Shown here one piece after another: positions 1 to 27,165 of a stretch of 64,000 nt of DNA. A program made the position numbers and the translations under genes. The DNA comes from Acridotheres tristis (Eukaryota > Chordata > Aves > Passeriformes > Sturnidae), in NCBI GenBank assembly GCA_037013685.1, contig CM072893.1, positions 22,897,736-22,961,735 of the forward strand, given 5' to 3'. The notes under the pieces were generated by a model. That model did no database searches and was not told where the DNA came from. It was given only the letters and a program-made list of their open reading frames with translations. Numbering within the stretch: the first letter of the stretch is position 1; every line of letters starts with the position of its first letter.

Positions 1-2741
1 TCCCCTGATGCCAGATGGTTAAATGCTTCACTGTAGCAACTACCACATTGCCTCTGTAAATTGCCAAGGAGCCACTTCTGTTTCCAGGGGCTGCAGCTCC
101 CACCTCAAAGCTGCTTTGGCTGACCTGTTCTTGGGCCAGGAGAACCAAACTAATAAACAAGCCAGCAAAGCAAGGTTTACTTGGCTGTAGTAACTTGCAA
201 GTCTCTATGCTCATTTTATGCCTACAGAGAAAAGCCAGTCTTTTTCTCTTCCGTTGTTTTTGTTGCCTGGGATGTGAAGGTAAGAGGAGGGAGGAAAACT
301 GGTGTGACTCTGTTGAAGTGCTTGGGTAACACTGCAGTGAGGTGTGAAGGTATGGAGAAACACTGGGAGTGAAGCACCTGAGTGGTGCTCAGGGTCCAAA
401 CTGGTGGTGCTGCCTAGGGCTTGCTGGGATAGCTCACCTCTTGGGAGTAACTCCTTGCTCCTGCCTGAGCAACTGGCAGAAGACTGTCAGCTGGGCAGTC
501 TGGCCCCTTATGTATCTCACAGGTAGTCCAAGGATTCTTGCCTGGGAGAGCAGCTGGCTCCTCCTCATACCTCTGTTGTATGTCTTACAACTCTGGGCCA
601 CACATACATCTTGTAGGATGAAGAAGGTTTTGCAGAAGCCTTAATAAGGCTGTGTGCGTGTCCATTTGTCCTGCTGGCTTTGCAGAATGGCATATGGAGG
701 GGATCTGTGAACTTGGAAGAGCAGGGGAGTGCTAGAGCATTCATATCCATCCATGTCTCACTCCATGGTGGATCTGATGACCCATCTGTGCCAACCAAAC
801 TCCATTGCTCTTGCTCACGGTGTTCAAACCATGAATGCTTCAACCTCTCAACCCACAGACAGGTGCAGAATCGCTCCTGGGTTGTTTTACAAGTAACCTT
901 CCAAGGGTTAATGTATTGTGAGAAGGTTGCAAAGGGCTGAAGCCTGGAATCCCCTCGATCCCTTGCCTGGAGAAACACAAAGTCCAATAAGCCAGCACCC
1001 CTGGATTCGTGTTGGGGGGGATTAATTCATGCACTTGATGTTAAAGCTTGTCCGAGAGGTTTGCATGGGGGGGCCATTGCTAGGGCTGGTTGGCCTCTCT
1101 AAATGGTTGCTAGGGCCCTGGCATCAAGGTCCAATGTAGCTGCCCACAGCCACGGTCACGGAGGGAATTACACAGCCACAAAGAAATTGTTATTCTACAT
1201 AATCTGCTCTTTGGAGAGTGACTGTGGGGAAACAGGCTGGCCCCAGCATGCCGCCAGCTCTGTGATCATAGAAGCGTGCTGGCTGCAAAGATCGGCCAGG
1301 GCTCGCCTTCTGATCTGGGGACACCAGGGCTCGAGGCACTAATCTGCTTTATCAGCGATTTCTCTCTCCTGACACAAAGGTGTTTACTTGTTTTAACATC
1401 TCCCAGGACTCTATTTCTCCTTTTGTGTGGTCTTTATCCCCCGACGAGGGCTTTAGCCCAGATTACAGACAGAATTAAGGCATTTGGCGATGTGCCTCAG
1501 AACTGTGTGATGCTGGATCAAGGAGCAGAATGTAACAAAATAATGGAGGGAGATGCTGAGAGTGACCCCACTGCGGGATCCGTGCTGTTGGCTTTCAGGA
1601 CCGCTTCATTGTCCTGAGAACCAGGAGGCTGTTGGAAAGGGGTGGCCATGTACAGAGTTTGAAAAGCAGGTGCTTCAAGTTCTATTGTGTCCAGCATTTT
1701 TGATGTGGAGGGTGTGAGGAGTAGGAGAAGGAAAAAAAGGAGGGTTTGCAATAGGTGGCCATTTCAAGCAGCTGGGCAGATTCTCCACTCCATTCTCAAG
1801 AGCCTGTTATGTCTGAATATCACTGGCTGCTGCAGCAGGTGAAATGACACATGGGACAGGCTGTGCCATACACCTGATGCAGTTCTGTGTGACCCAGGGA
1901 AGGGGCTCAAGCTTCTTCTTGAAGTCTGGCAGGGCAGGACCTCACCAGGCACCACCCACCCGGTGTGCTGCTGGTTCTGCACATGAACAAGCAGCAGAGT
2001 GATACCACCACAAAGCACCCAGCATAGAGCTTCATGGAGATTTTGCTTTTGCTCTTTCACTGCAAGCAAGGAATTAAAAAGGAAGAAGGGGGTCAAAAAA
2101 AAAAAAGAGAAAAATCTAGCCTTTGGAAGGTCATCTCCAGAGCATCATTGGGGTGGTTGCTTTTGACCTGTCACGTTCAGCCCCAGATATAGTGTTTGTA
2201 AATGTGTAACTGGAGGGGGTTGAGGAGAGCAGTCATGGCAGACTGGGTTGGGAGACTCTGATTTGCCTGTGGATCTGTGCTGTGTGCCAAAGATTTAGGG
2301 AAATACCCTAGTGGACATTATTTTGAAGGACAGAGTATGGGATGGGATTGAACAGGTAAACGTCTCTTGCATATTATATGGAGTCTGACTAAACTGGGAG
2401 TTGTCTTCTATGGAAGTGGAGCCATATAATTCAGAATACTGGTCATTTCTCCCAAGGAAAAGGATCCCATTCTGCTGGAGGTGAGCTGTGCCTGTACCTT
2501 GGCTCTTCTTCTTTCAGCTGGGACTCCTGCTGGTCACCCTTCATGACACTCTTCATGGTTAGTGGCCCAACCAGTAGCAGAAGCTGGGAGTGGGAGAGGA
2601 AAACTGTGCGGGCTTTTGTATTCTGTTATATCACAGAAATGAGATCTGGAAGACTTCTGTGACACTATCTCTGCTCTGGCCAGCTGCATTGGAAGGGCTT
2701 TTTACTCTGAATCACTCTTCCTCTAATATGTTTGATTGCAG
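1..2741 (+). other. FBXW4: Intron of FBXW4 (window starts inside the gene)
   Basis: No coding exon is recognisable here. The first FBXW4 exon in the window opens at 2742 with a codon already split, so the 5' part of the gene lies to the left of the window. The stretch is mixed-composition DNA with a short A run near 2094-2105 and a G run near 1013-1019. No WD-repeat-like translation was found on the plus strand. FGF8 enhancers are known within and around FBXW4 introns in mammals, but nothing here identifies one. Confidence 0.7.
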
Positions 2742-3547
2742 TGGTCAGCTGTTGACCTGTTTAGGGACCGACTTCCACCGTGGAGCTGGAGTCCTGGATG
2801 TATTCTATGAAACGCCTTCCCTTCTCCTTTCCTGTGGGTATGACACCTACATCCGCTACTGGGACATACGGACCAGCACCAGGTGAGCCTGCCCTGCTGG
2901 CATCTGGGGCCCACACAAGGCTCCTGGACTGTCCTTGTGCAGTGTCTGGGAACTCAGCTCTCACTGAATTAGCTCCTTCAGGCAAAGTGGATGGAGGAGT
3001 GGAGGCTCAGCCCTGCTCTGGTTTGTGTTGCCCTTGCAGGAAGTGTGTCCAGGAGTGGGAAGAGCCCCATGACAGTGCCCTGTACTGCATAAGGAGTGAT
3101 AAGAACCATATGATTGCCAGTGGCTCTTCCTATTACGGTGTGGTGCGCCTCTGGGATAAACGGCAGACTCGGTGCCTGCAGGTGAGCACTGGTGGGAGAT
3201 GGGGCAGCAGCAGAGCTTCTCAGCTGTTCTCTGTGCCCAGTGTACATGCCTTGTGAGAAAAAGAAAGGGGCTGCTGGGCTGTCTTTGGGGCTAGTCCACC
3301 ATGGCAAACCTAAGCTATATGCAGGGAAAACCTGCTTTGGTCAGACCTCTCGGCCTTTGGATCTGTAACACCAGCCAACATCTTTGGGCTGACCTCGTCT
3401 CTGAAAGATTGATTCTCCTTTTTTCTGCAGAGCTTTCACCTGTCTTCACCCACCAGCAGCCCAGTGTACTGCCTCCGTTTCAGTACCACCCACCTGTACG
3501 CTGCCCTGGCATCAGCCCTGCACGTCCTGGACTTCACCGCCTTGTGA
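2742..3547 (+). CDS. FBXW4: FBXW4 (F-box/WD-repeat protein 4, dactylin), last three coding exons
   Basis: FBXW4 is a substrate receptor of an SCF (SKP1-CUL1-F-box) ubiquitin ligase; its locus is the one rearranged in split-hand/foot malformation 3 and mouse dactylaplasia. Three exons are visible: 2742-2882, 3040-3181 and 3431-3547, joined by canonical splice sites (ttgcag / AG|GTGAGC, cttgcag / CAG|GTGAGC, ttctgcag). They encode the C-terminal WD40 blades. The first exon contains GAGVLDV and SCGYDTYIRYWD, the second KCVQEWEEPHD and SSYYGVVRLWDKRQ, and the third LSSPTSSPVYCLRFSTTHLY, ending HVLDFTAL before a TGA at 3545-3547. Junction phases agree (AG+G codon at the first, phase 0 at the second). 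The F-box and first WD repeats are outside the window. It is convergent with DPCD. Identity rests on strong similarity to the vertebrate FBXW4 C-terminus as I know it. Confidence 0.95.
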
Positions 3548-4155
3548 AGGGCACCACAGCTGCTTCTGGTGACCCCAGCTCAGCAGAGCTGACACTTGGC
3601 TCAGGGAATTGCAGGGCAGGAGAGGTGAGAAAGGCCCACAAGGCTTCTGAATGGACTTTTTTCCTTCCAGAAAGCTACAATGAAGAGTGCACAAAGGGCC
3701 AAACTTTCTCAACCTTACCTGCCTGTTAGTAAACATTATAGGCCAATTGACCTTTACCCTTTTTATTTTGTGCAAGTCAGGAATTGTTTTATTAACTGTG
3801 TTCCTTTTTTTTTATTTTTTTTTTTCCTGTGGATACATCATTTGAGGGGCAAGTTGAGCCAGGATGCCCTATCAGCTGTGTGCTGGTCAGTTTGACATCA
3901 GCCAAGTTCTAAGCATGTGAAGCAAGACTAGGCTGTGTGTAGGGTGGACTGATTTGGTGGAAAGGAAAGATGCCTGGAGTGAGGCCCACCTTTCTCCTTA
4001 ATTTGCTGTTCTGACAGCTGCTTGTGTTGTCCTTCACGCCAAGAGCAACAATTGAGCTAAAAGGCAGAGCCAGCCCTGCTTTCAGTGTGCCTCCCCAAAC
4101 TGGCTGTCAGGTCAGTCTATGCACTTGGCAGGGCTGAAATGGTCGTGTTTTGCTA

Positions 4156-4161
4156 AATAAA
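4156..4161 (+). terminator. FBXW4: FBXW4 poly(A) signal
   Basis: A canonical AATAAA lies 609 nt after the FBXW4 stop codon. It is followed by a GT-rich stretch (about 4180-4205), as expected for a cleavage/polyadenylation site. The inferred 3'UTR is 3548 to about 4185. No earlier AATAAA was seen on this strand after the stop. Confidence 0.75.
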
Positions 4162-4185
4162 ACGGAAAGGAAACAAAAGAGATTG

Positions 4186-5800
4186 TATGTTTTGTTTCAA
4201 GTTCTGAAGGGGCTGTGATGATACCTGTTGATTGCAGGGGCCTGGGTGGGTGGGGGAGGTTGGACCTATTTTCAGATGCTGTCTCCATGTCTAATAGATC
4301 TCTCTCCCTGGCTATACCCTGTGACACTGCTGTATTGAAGGCAGTTCCCAGGAGCTTGGATCTCCTGTCATTTTTCAAACGACAATTCAAAAAGTAGGAT
4401 CTGTGACTCATTTGGTGCCTGCATAGTGAAGCAGCAAACCAGACTAGTGTGAACACCTGGATATGATTTACTGAGATCCTGCAGGCACATCCAAGTGGGA
4501 TCTGCTCCTTTTTGTGTCATCCTTCCGAACCTGATGTGAGTCTCTGAACAACCATAGCTTTCAGTGTGCTCTGTGCTGATTGGATGTGGATAATGTGCTG
4601 TGAGAAAATACAGTGATGTCTGGGGTCTGGCCCTCCTTGGAGAAGGAAGTGTGGGAACCCAATTGGTTGAGTTTGGGTATCCTGGATAGGTAAAGGAGAG
4701 GTTTTTATCACAAACTGAGAGCGCTAGGGTGAGCCACTCAGTATGGTGCTTTGTTAGAACTTAGTACATTCATTTCTACTGTCAAGAGGCTGCTCTTCAC
4801 TTGTGATGCACTAGAATTGGAGGAATATGTTTGCTGAAGCCCCAGACTCTAAGGAATTGTCATGGTTTGAAAGCAGCCTCATCATGGGAGCTATGCTAGG
4901 AGCCCATGAGCAGATCACTTGAAGGCAGGGTTTGCTTGGGTAGAAACTGTTCAAGTATAAACAGGGATGGAACAACATTCAGCAATCTAAGCAAGGGGAT
5001 GGCTGTTGGAGAGGAGTTGGTAAAGCAGCACTATTGCAGTTGTCCCTGTGCAGTGAGGTTTGCAAGGACCATGTTTGTGCCTTCACAGAAGGGTGGGCAG
5101 CTGCTGCTTCTTAGCCAGTCAGTGGCCCAGCCACTGTTTCTCCTCTGTGCCATGCAAATGGAGGTACTGCATGTTGGTCCCTGTGCTCTGCGCAGCCCTG
5201 TCACGTTGTGGATGGCTGGCACTAAGGAAGCAGCTGCACGTCTTCCTCTTTACCCTGTTTCATAGGCTGTGCCCACTCAGGTCTAAACATTGATGCTGTT
5301 TGCAGAGATACCAAAGTCACGAGAGCATCCTTCTGACTGCATGGAGGAGCTCCGTAACTGCACAGGAGGGAGCTGCTTCCAAGCACATCCCAGGCAAGTA
5401 ACGGGTGTGAGGAGGGAGTTCTTGTTTTCCAAACATTACTGCCTTCAGTAATGGTGGCAGATGGGGAATTCCCAAGGTGTCATGTTGGATGGGGGCAGGG
5501 CTGCTGGTTGTGGAGGTGGTGTGCTTCCTTTGCTACTACAGCTTCCCACAATTCAGAGAAAGATCGTTCTACCCCTGGAAATGTTCCAGGCCAGGTTGGA
5601 TGGGGCTTTGAGCAGTTTGGTCTAGTGGAAGGTGTCCCTGCCCATGATAGGGAGGTTAGAACTAGGTGATCTTTAAGGTCCTTTCCAACACAAACTATTC
5701 TATGGTTTTATGAAATGTCTGCATAAATCAGCAGGCCAGGCAGCAGACAGGTCAACTGCCCTGCTGTCTTCCTGAGCTTACAGAGATTCCTTCAAATGGC
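4186..5800. other. Convergent gap between the FBXW4 and DPCD 3' ends
   Basis: About 1.6 kb separates the predicted poly(A) sites of two genes transcribed towards each other. Apart from the CR1 tail at 5570-5712 it shows no coding potential, RNA gene or clear conserved-looking block. Confidence 0.6.
5570..5712 (+). repeat. CR1 LINE 3' tail, 5'-truncated
   Basis: The stretch reads as the CR1 3'UTR in sense orientation: a diagnostic run around CCAGGTTGGATGGGGCTTTG at about 5591-5610, then TGGTCTAGTGGAAGGTGTCC, then GGTCCTTTCCAACACAAACT. It ends in a degenerate ATTCTATGGTTTTATGA, the CR1 terminal octamer-type repeat. Only about 140 bp remains, typical of the heavily 5'-truncated CR1 copies in bird genomes. 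Confidence 0.9.
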
Positions 5801-5820
5801 TCTAACAACACAAACTCATT

Positions 5821-5826
5821 TTTATT
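5821..5826 (-). terminator. DPCD: DPCD poly(A) signal
   Basis: TTTATT on the plus strand is AATAAA on the DPCD strand, 77 nt beyond the DPCD stop codon. This implies a very short 3'UTR of about 100 nt (roughly 5800-5902). Confidence 0.7.
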
Positions 5827-5902
5827 AGATAAGGCAAAATAAACACCATGAAGAGCTGTGCCAGAGAGCTGCCCCTCACCTCAACCTCTTAGCAGCCACT
5901 GC

Positions 5903-12835
<6,933 letters not shown>

Positions 12836-12882
12836 GGCGGCCCCGCCGTCGCCGCGGCAACGCGGAAACTTCCGCCCTTCGC

Positions 12883-12898
12883 CCGGAAGCGCTTCCGG
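12883..12898. promoter_or_regulatory. Perfect 16-bp palindrome of two ETS sites
   Basis: CCGGAAGCGCTTCCGG is its own reverse complement and consists of two inverted CCGGAAG cores, the GABPA/ELK-type ETS motif. It lies 48-63 bp upstream of the DPCD ATG. A further near-inverted pair (CGGAAACTTCCG) is at 12863-12874. Such inverted ETS sites are typical of symmetric, TATA-less divergent promoters. Confidence 0.6.
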
Positions 12899-12929
12899 CC
12901 CGGCCGAGCGAGCGCGGCCCGGTGCGGCC

Positions 12930-13006
12930 TCGGCCCCGGCGCCGCTCTCCTTCGGGCCCTTCCCCTCTCGGCCCCGGCGCCGCTCTCCTTCGGGGCGCTT
13001 TCCCTC
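12930..13006. repeat. Two-copy 38-39 bp GC-rich tandem duplication in the promoter
   Basis: A unit beginning TCGGCCCCGGCGCCGCTCTC occurs at 12930-12967 and again at 12968-13006 with a few changes at its 3' end. It lies between the ETS motifs and the POLL side of the island. Confidence 0.75.
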
Positions 13007-13150
13007 TCTGGCTGCGCCCCCCTCGGCTCCCCCGGGCACAGCCGCGAGGTTTGGGGGGGTCTTCTTGCTCCCGAGGTTGTGCGTGCTGCCGGCCCCAGCT
13101 TGGTGGCCTTGAAACCATCACGGCCTGAGGAGGCTGCTAAGGCAGGTTGG

Positions 13151-14301
13151 GTGCCCGGCGCGTGCGTTGTGGTTTCTAGGAGTTAAAACACAGCCTGCAG
13201 AAACACTTTACTTCCGAGCCCTGGAACGTACTTGGGCACCCAGAACTTTGGCGGGCTTTTGGTGTGGGTTTTTTCTTTATCCAATAGAAAGGATTACTGT
13301 TTCCTGAGGGCTATTTTTTTTTGGTTTTTTTTGTTAAAACGACCTGAAAACTGAAACATTTCAGCGAAGGTGAGTTTTAGAAATGTAGCAGGGTTTCTGA
13401 TCCCATGAAGCTGAACTCTTCCTCTCAGAAGCAAGGGCTTGAGTCTTGCTCTGGGTTTGTCTTCAGGGGATTATGTTTAGTGCTCAGATGAGAAGGTGAG
13501 CATAGCAGGAAGCCATGGCCAGATGGGACCATTTTCAGCTTTTCCAGGTTTCATAGGATAGGTTTGTGTGAGAACTCTAAGAGAAACAGAATGCTGCACA
13601 AAGAGGAAACCAGGCTGGTGTTTACTCAGCACTGCAGCCACATGGATGGGGCTGTTGGGATGTACATTGACTCAAGGCTTGTTTGGATGACAGAAAACTG
13701 AGCTTCCTCGTATCCTGGTAATTGAAGCTCCAAAGTTTGCATTTGCAAGGCTTGTTATGGTAAAGCTGCAGTTGTACCCATATTGAACTTGGCTAAATAA
13801 TCATTAGTAATTTCCAGATGAGGCCAAGTTGGGAGTTTTCATCTTGTGACTGTGTGAAACACTTGGTGTCAATCAGTGTTTTATCTCATAGGTGACTGGA
13901 TTTCAGCTCTGGCAGGAGAAGTGTTTCCCTCTTGAGAACGTGCTTAAGAAATACCTGAGAAATAAAGTTGTTTCTTTAGGCTGAGCAGATAGGAGCTCTA
14001 AAACGTTTAAGTTTAGAATGTTTTCCATTGTAAGAACTCAGCTGTAGAGGTTTCTAAGACATTCAGGCAGAGTTGACTTAAGTGGCTTTCTGACTTTGGT
14101 TTTTCTGACCTTGAGGGCTGCAATTCTTGATTCTGGTTGCCTTCCTCAGGCTGAGCATTTTTGGAAGGCAACGACAAAAAACTTCAGAACAACAAAGACA
14201 GTGAGCAGCATGAGTGAATCTTGAGTTGGGATTAGGTGAGATCTAAGCAACCTTGCTCTTTCTTATCTATATTTAGCAATATCTTCTAACCTTCCCACCA
14301 G
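13151..14301 (+). other. POLL: Upstream region or first intron of POLL
   Basis: This stretch runs from the CpG island to the acceptor before the POLL start codon (ccaccag at 14295-14301). It probably contains the POLL 5'UTR exon end and first intron. A T-rich tract lies near 13313-13332. No coding exon was recognised. Confidence 0.55.
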
Positions 14302-14305
14302 GCCT

Positions 14306-23106
<8,801 letters not shown>

Positions 23107-24462
23107 TGCCTGGTGGCCACCCTGGACTCGCTGCTGTCTTGAAAGATCTGATTTCCCCAGTGGTGGAAAGCTCTGTGGTGCCTGCAGGCTGAGGAACATA
23201 TCCCAGCAAATTGGGGCTCCCTTGCAAGCGTGAGGCCTGGCTGCTGGGCAGAGCTCTGTGGCTTCCTCGGCAGAAGCTGTGGCCCGGAACCACACTGGAA
23301 GTGCTGTCTTGGTGTGGCTACCAAAAGGGCTCACTGCCCACCAGCTACCGTGGCCCTCCCCAGCTTTGGAAGATTGGGCTGCAGAACCTTCTGATCCAGC
23401 CCCTAACAGTGCTTGGAAACAAGGGAAGTAGGATGCATTTTCCTCTATATCTGAGCACTGATGCTCAGAAATTTCTGTTCTGAGCTGTGAATGAAGGTAG
23501 CAGAGGTCTAGCTTGGTTCTGTGACTGGCCTTCCTCCTCACTACTGCTGGCAGCTGCTACTGCAGGAGTCTCAAGGGGTTAACCTGTGCTGCTGCTGTGT
23601 CCTATCTGAGCTGACGTGTCCTTTGATGGGTCCCATTGCATAGGGCCAGGCTGCTGTGACTGCCACCAGCTTTCCCTGGTGCCAGCTAAGCCTTGAAAGA
23701 GATGTAGGGACCTGAGGTATAGTGCCTGCTTGCTCCCAGCCTTGTATTCTGAGCATCCTCCAGATTTACTGAGAGCCCTGGTCTGGCCCAAGAGCTCTTT
23801 TCTTGGTGCACAGCTCTTTTTGAAGAGCTATGCTCAGGAAGGATTTGAATGTAATGGTACTGAATGTAACCTAGCGGGGCTGTGTGTGTGTCTGTAGGAG
23901 GCACGGAGACAGAGAGGAACACAAGGAATTTTGTTCTAATTGGGGCAAAACAAAGCTTTTCCCTTTTTTTGTTCCTGTGGAAGCTATGGAGCCATCTGAT
24001 CTTTGATCAGGGAAAGTGTGTGTGTTTGTGTATAAATGTGCATGTGGCTGGTCCCACCAGTTCAATGGGAGTGAATTTTATTTCTCAGGAAACCTCGACT
24101 ATTTTATATTGTGGAGATGAATTTCTCAGAGACATTGAGTGCTCTGTCTGTTACAGGTATTACAGTGGTTGCTCCAGGCAGAGGTGCCATGGTGGGCATT
24201 TCTGTGCCAAGACCCCAGGGCTCTTGCTCCCTTGTGGGGGATCTGGCCCCATCATGTACAGTGACAAAGCTGCATGTTTGCTGCTAGGGCAGGCACAAGC
24301 CTGGTGGGTTTGCACAGTTCCTGTGGCTGCTGGGCACCAGCAGGGCTGGGGCTTTGCTGCGGTGGCCCAGACCCCAGCATTTGTCAGCCCAGACTTTCTG
24401 CTGGACACCTGAGGGAAATGAATGTGTTTTGGCATGTCTTGGTGCTTTGAAATTTGAAGTTT

Positions 24463-24468
24463 AATAAA
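24463..24468 (+). terminator. POLL: POLL poly(A) signal
   Basis: AATAAA lies about 1.36 kb after the POLL stop and is followed by a T/GT-rich stretch (24478-24515). The inferred 3'UTR is 23107 to about 24490. No earlier AATAAA was seen after the stop on this strand. Confidence 0.7.
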
Positions 24469-24489
24469 AAAATCCCTTCTCTCTTTTCC

Positions 24490-26730
24490 CTTGGTATCTC
24501 TGTCTTTTTGCTCTCTGCACTGCGACTGTTGGGACTTTCTCCTGTGGCTTACCAGGAGCTCCTTCTTGTGCTGGCCCCTTTCCTTGGTTTCAGTGGAGGT
24601 GGAGAGAACACAGTTGAGATCATCACACTGTTGGACCAGCATTTCTGGCTCTCAGGGCAGGGTGTTGCTGGCCACCATCCTCCCATACCATCCTCTGTCC
24701 AGGCATCCAGCTGGCCATGTGGCTGAGCTGGGATTGGCTGTTCCCAGAGAAAGGAGTGATTCTTGCGCTCTGAGCCTTGGGTTGAGCTCTTTCTTCAGAT
24801 GTGGAGTCAGGGGAGGATTGCTGTCAGCTTTTCCATATGCATCAAACAGTAGGCATGTGGGAGTTGGCTGCTGTGTCCTGTTCTCTGCCTGGAACAGAGC
24901 TCAGAGTCCTGAGCATGGAAATGCTTTGGTTATCCAAGGGGAATCTTAACATTCTGGAAGCCAAGGGTGCACATGGAGATGAGCAGCAGGAATGATTGGT
25001 TCGAAAGGGAGGTTGGAGAAGGACAAGGACTGCTGAGGCAGAAGCAGTGAGAACTGAGCTGTGCTCAGAGCTGTGCTCTGGGTTATCCAGGAGCAGAGGG
25101 GAGGCAGCCTCAGACCACTGGCTGGAGAACACTTTGACCCCAGGAGGGCTGTGCAGCCCAGGGACCACCCCTCAAGGAAAGGGGTCCCCATCCTTACAGT
25201 CAGCCAAGCTGGGCAGCACCACATCTGGCCTTGTCCAGGGTTGGGGATAGTCCTGTCCCACAGGGAGGTTAAATGGGGAGGCTGCCTTATGTCTGACAGG
25301 CCACGGGCCTTTTTCTGCCTGGGCTGAGGCAGGGAGCACAATGCAGGGCTGCTCAGCTTTGTGCCTGGATGAGCACAGGTTTGCCTCCAGCTCTGGATGC
25401 CAGGGCAAGCTGTTCCTGGAGGGCTGGGGCTGCTGCTCTCAGAGGGGCCATGTGCTGAAGACATCAGTAGTGGAACAGGAAATATGGCACTGCTGGCCCC
25501 CAACTCCTTTCCCTTTGTCACCCCTCCTCCAGGGCTACAGTTCACATCCAGGTAGCAAAGGGATGCTGCAGAAACACCCGACCCTGCTGTTTGTCCTGCT
25601 TTTATTTAGGGAGAGGGGATGTGTGGGGCCAGGGCTCCACAGGAGCACGACTTCGTGCCTAACCCCTTGGCAAATGCCAGGGAGGGTGGCCCTAGTACAT
25701 GTGTCATGTGGAGGCCACTGGGGCAGAAATCCCAGCAGTCCCCTGCTCTGTAAGGGAATGAGCTTGATGTCTGTCTGTCCCCTCCCATCCCACAAATTCC
25801 TGACCAGGAGCTTTGGAGAGGGCAGAGGGCCCTCATGTGGCTAACTGCAGCCAGGTGGGCCACGGATGGATAAGGACCATTTTTTCTGGGTATCACTGTG
25901 GGAGTTGAAAGGGGCAGGAGGTGACGGAGCACAGGGAGCTTGTCCAGAGGGTGACGTTTCTGGTTGCTGTTTCTCCCTCATCCTGGTTCAAGGGGAGACA
26001 CAGGAGAGGCTGGGCCGTGCTGCCCGCTGTGAGTCAGCCCTGCCCTGGGCAGAGGGGACAGAGCTGCCCATGCTCCTCTCTATACCTCTAATCCCTGCCC
26101 TTGCAGCAGGGCAGAGCCTGGCCACCCCCTTATCTATCACAGCACACCTCCTGCCTCTTCTAAACCACGGCATGCTGCACTTGGGAACAAGGTACAAGGG
26201 ATGGGGCTCCTGGGGTGTCTGGGAAGAGGTGGGTGCTGAGTCGCCAGGATCAGTTCAGGCAAGGAGAGCAACCATGGTTTTAGGCATCTCTGGTTTCTGC
26301 TTCCCAGGAAGGGGCTTCAGATATTCCCCTCTCCCCAGCACACCGCCTTTCACTCTCCCTGGCTGTGAGTCTGATCATCCTGAAAATTAAAAATAAAACA
26401 AAATGCAGCAGCACTTAGAGAATGAGTGGAAAGTCGTGGAGCTGGGACAGGCCCTCAGGTTCTGCTGCAGAGCCCCTTGCTCCCACCCTGCCATCTCTGT
26501 ATCCTGAAGGTGAGTCTAGACTGGGGTCTCGGGCAATTCCTGTCCCGTCAACAAGCATCTCTCTACCTCCCTCATTGAAAAGGAAGAAAAACTCTGGAAG
26601 AAGGAAAAGCTCTGGGCATTAGGCAGCCTTTCCCACCCTGCTTCCTACCTGTGAGAAGGACACCCATCCTTACCTGTCCTGGTGCAGGGATGGGAGGGGG
26701 CTGGGGGAGGGGGTGAAGGGAGGGTAGTTT
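24490..26730. other. Intergenic, no gene seen
   Basis: Moderately GC-rich unique-looking DNA downstream of POLL. Open frames here (for example 25866-26390) have low-complexity, non-conserved-looking translations and no splice-site support. Nothing else is recognised. Confidence 0.5.
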
Positions 26731-26734
26731 GGCC

Positions 26735-27165
26735 TCTAACTCTGGCACTTTGTATTCATGAGTAAATATTTGCTAATGGCAGCATGGCTGGGCGAATGTA
26801 GGGGAGCTGCTGCTCCCCCCGTCGGAGCAGGCAGGGAAATGAATATGAATTTATCATGATTAGGTGAACTCAGCAGGGAGAGCGGGAGAGAGAGGGCTAG
26901 GCAGGGAGGGGGCGGGTGAAGATGGATTTGTGCAATAAAATTAAATAAGGGCACCAAATAGAGTCACTTCTCACGCACTCGCCTGCCCTCCCGCGTGCAG
27001 GGCCTCTCCTGCCTCCTGTGCTTCTCTGGCTTTGCTGATTCTCTTTCCTCGAATTTATGAGGCCAATTATGAAGATGAGGTTGGAAGTTCTCAGAAGTTC
27101 ACTAAATGCAAAGTGTGGTCCCTGCTGTTCCCATCAAATTAATTAACCAAGCGATATTGATGGCC
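26735..27165. promoter_or_regulatory. Candidate conserved non-coding element 1
   Basis: An AT-rich block stands out from GC-rich flanks and contains several homeodomain-type cores: CATGATTAG (26857-26865), AAAATTAAATAAG near 26938, CCAATTATG near 27063 and AAATTAATTAACC near 27137. It also contains GTATTCATGAGTAAATATTTGC at about 26752-26773, which resembles an octamer/forkhead composite. There is no coding potential. The call rests on composition and motif density only. Confidence 0.4.
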
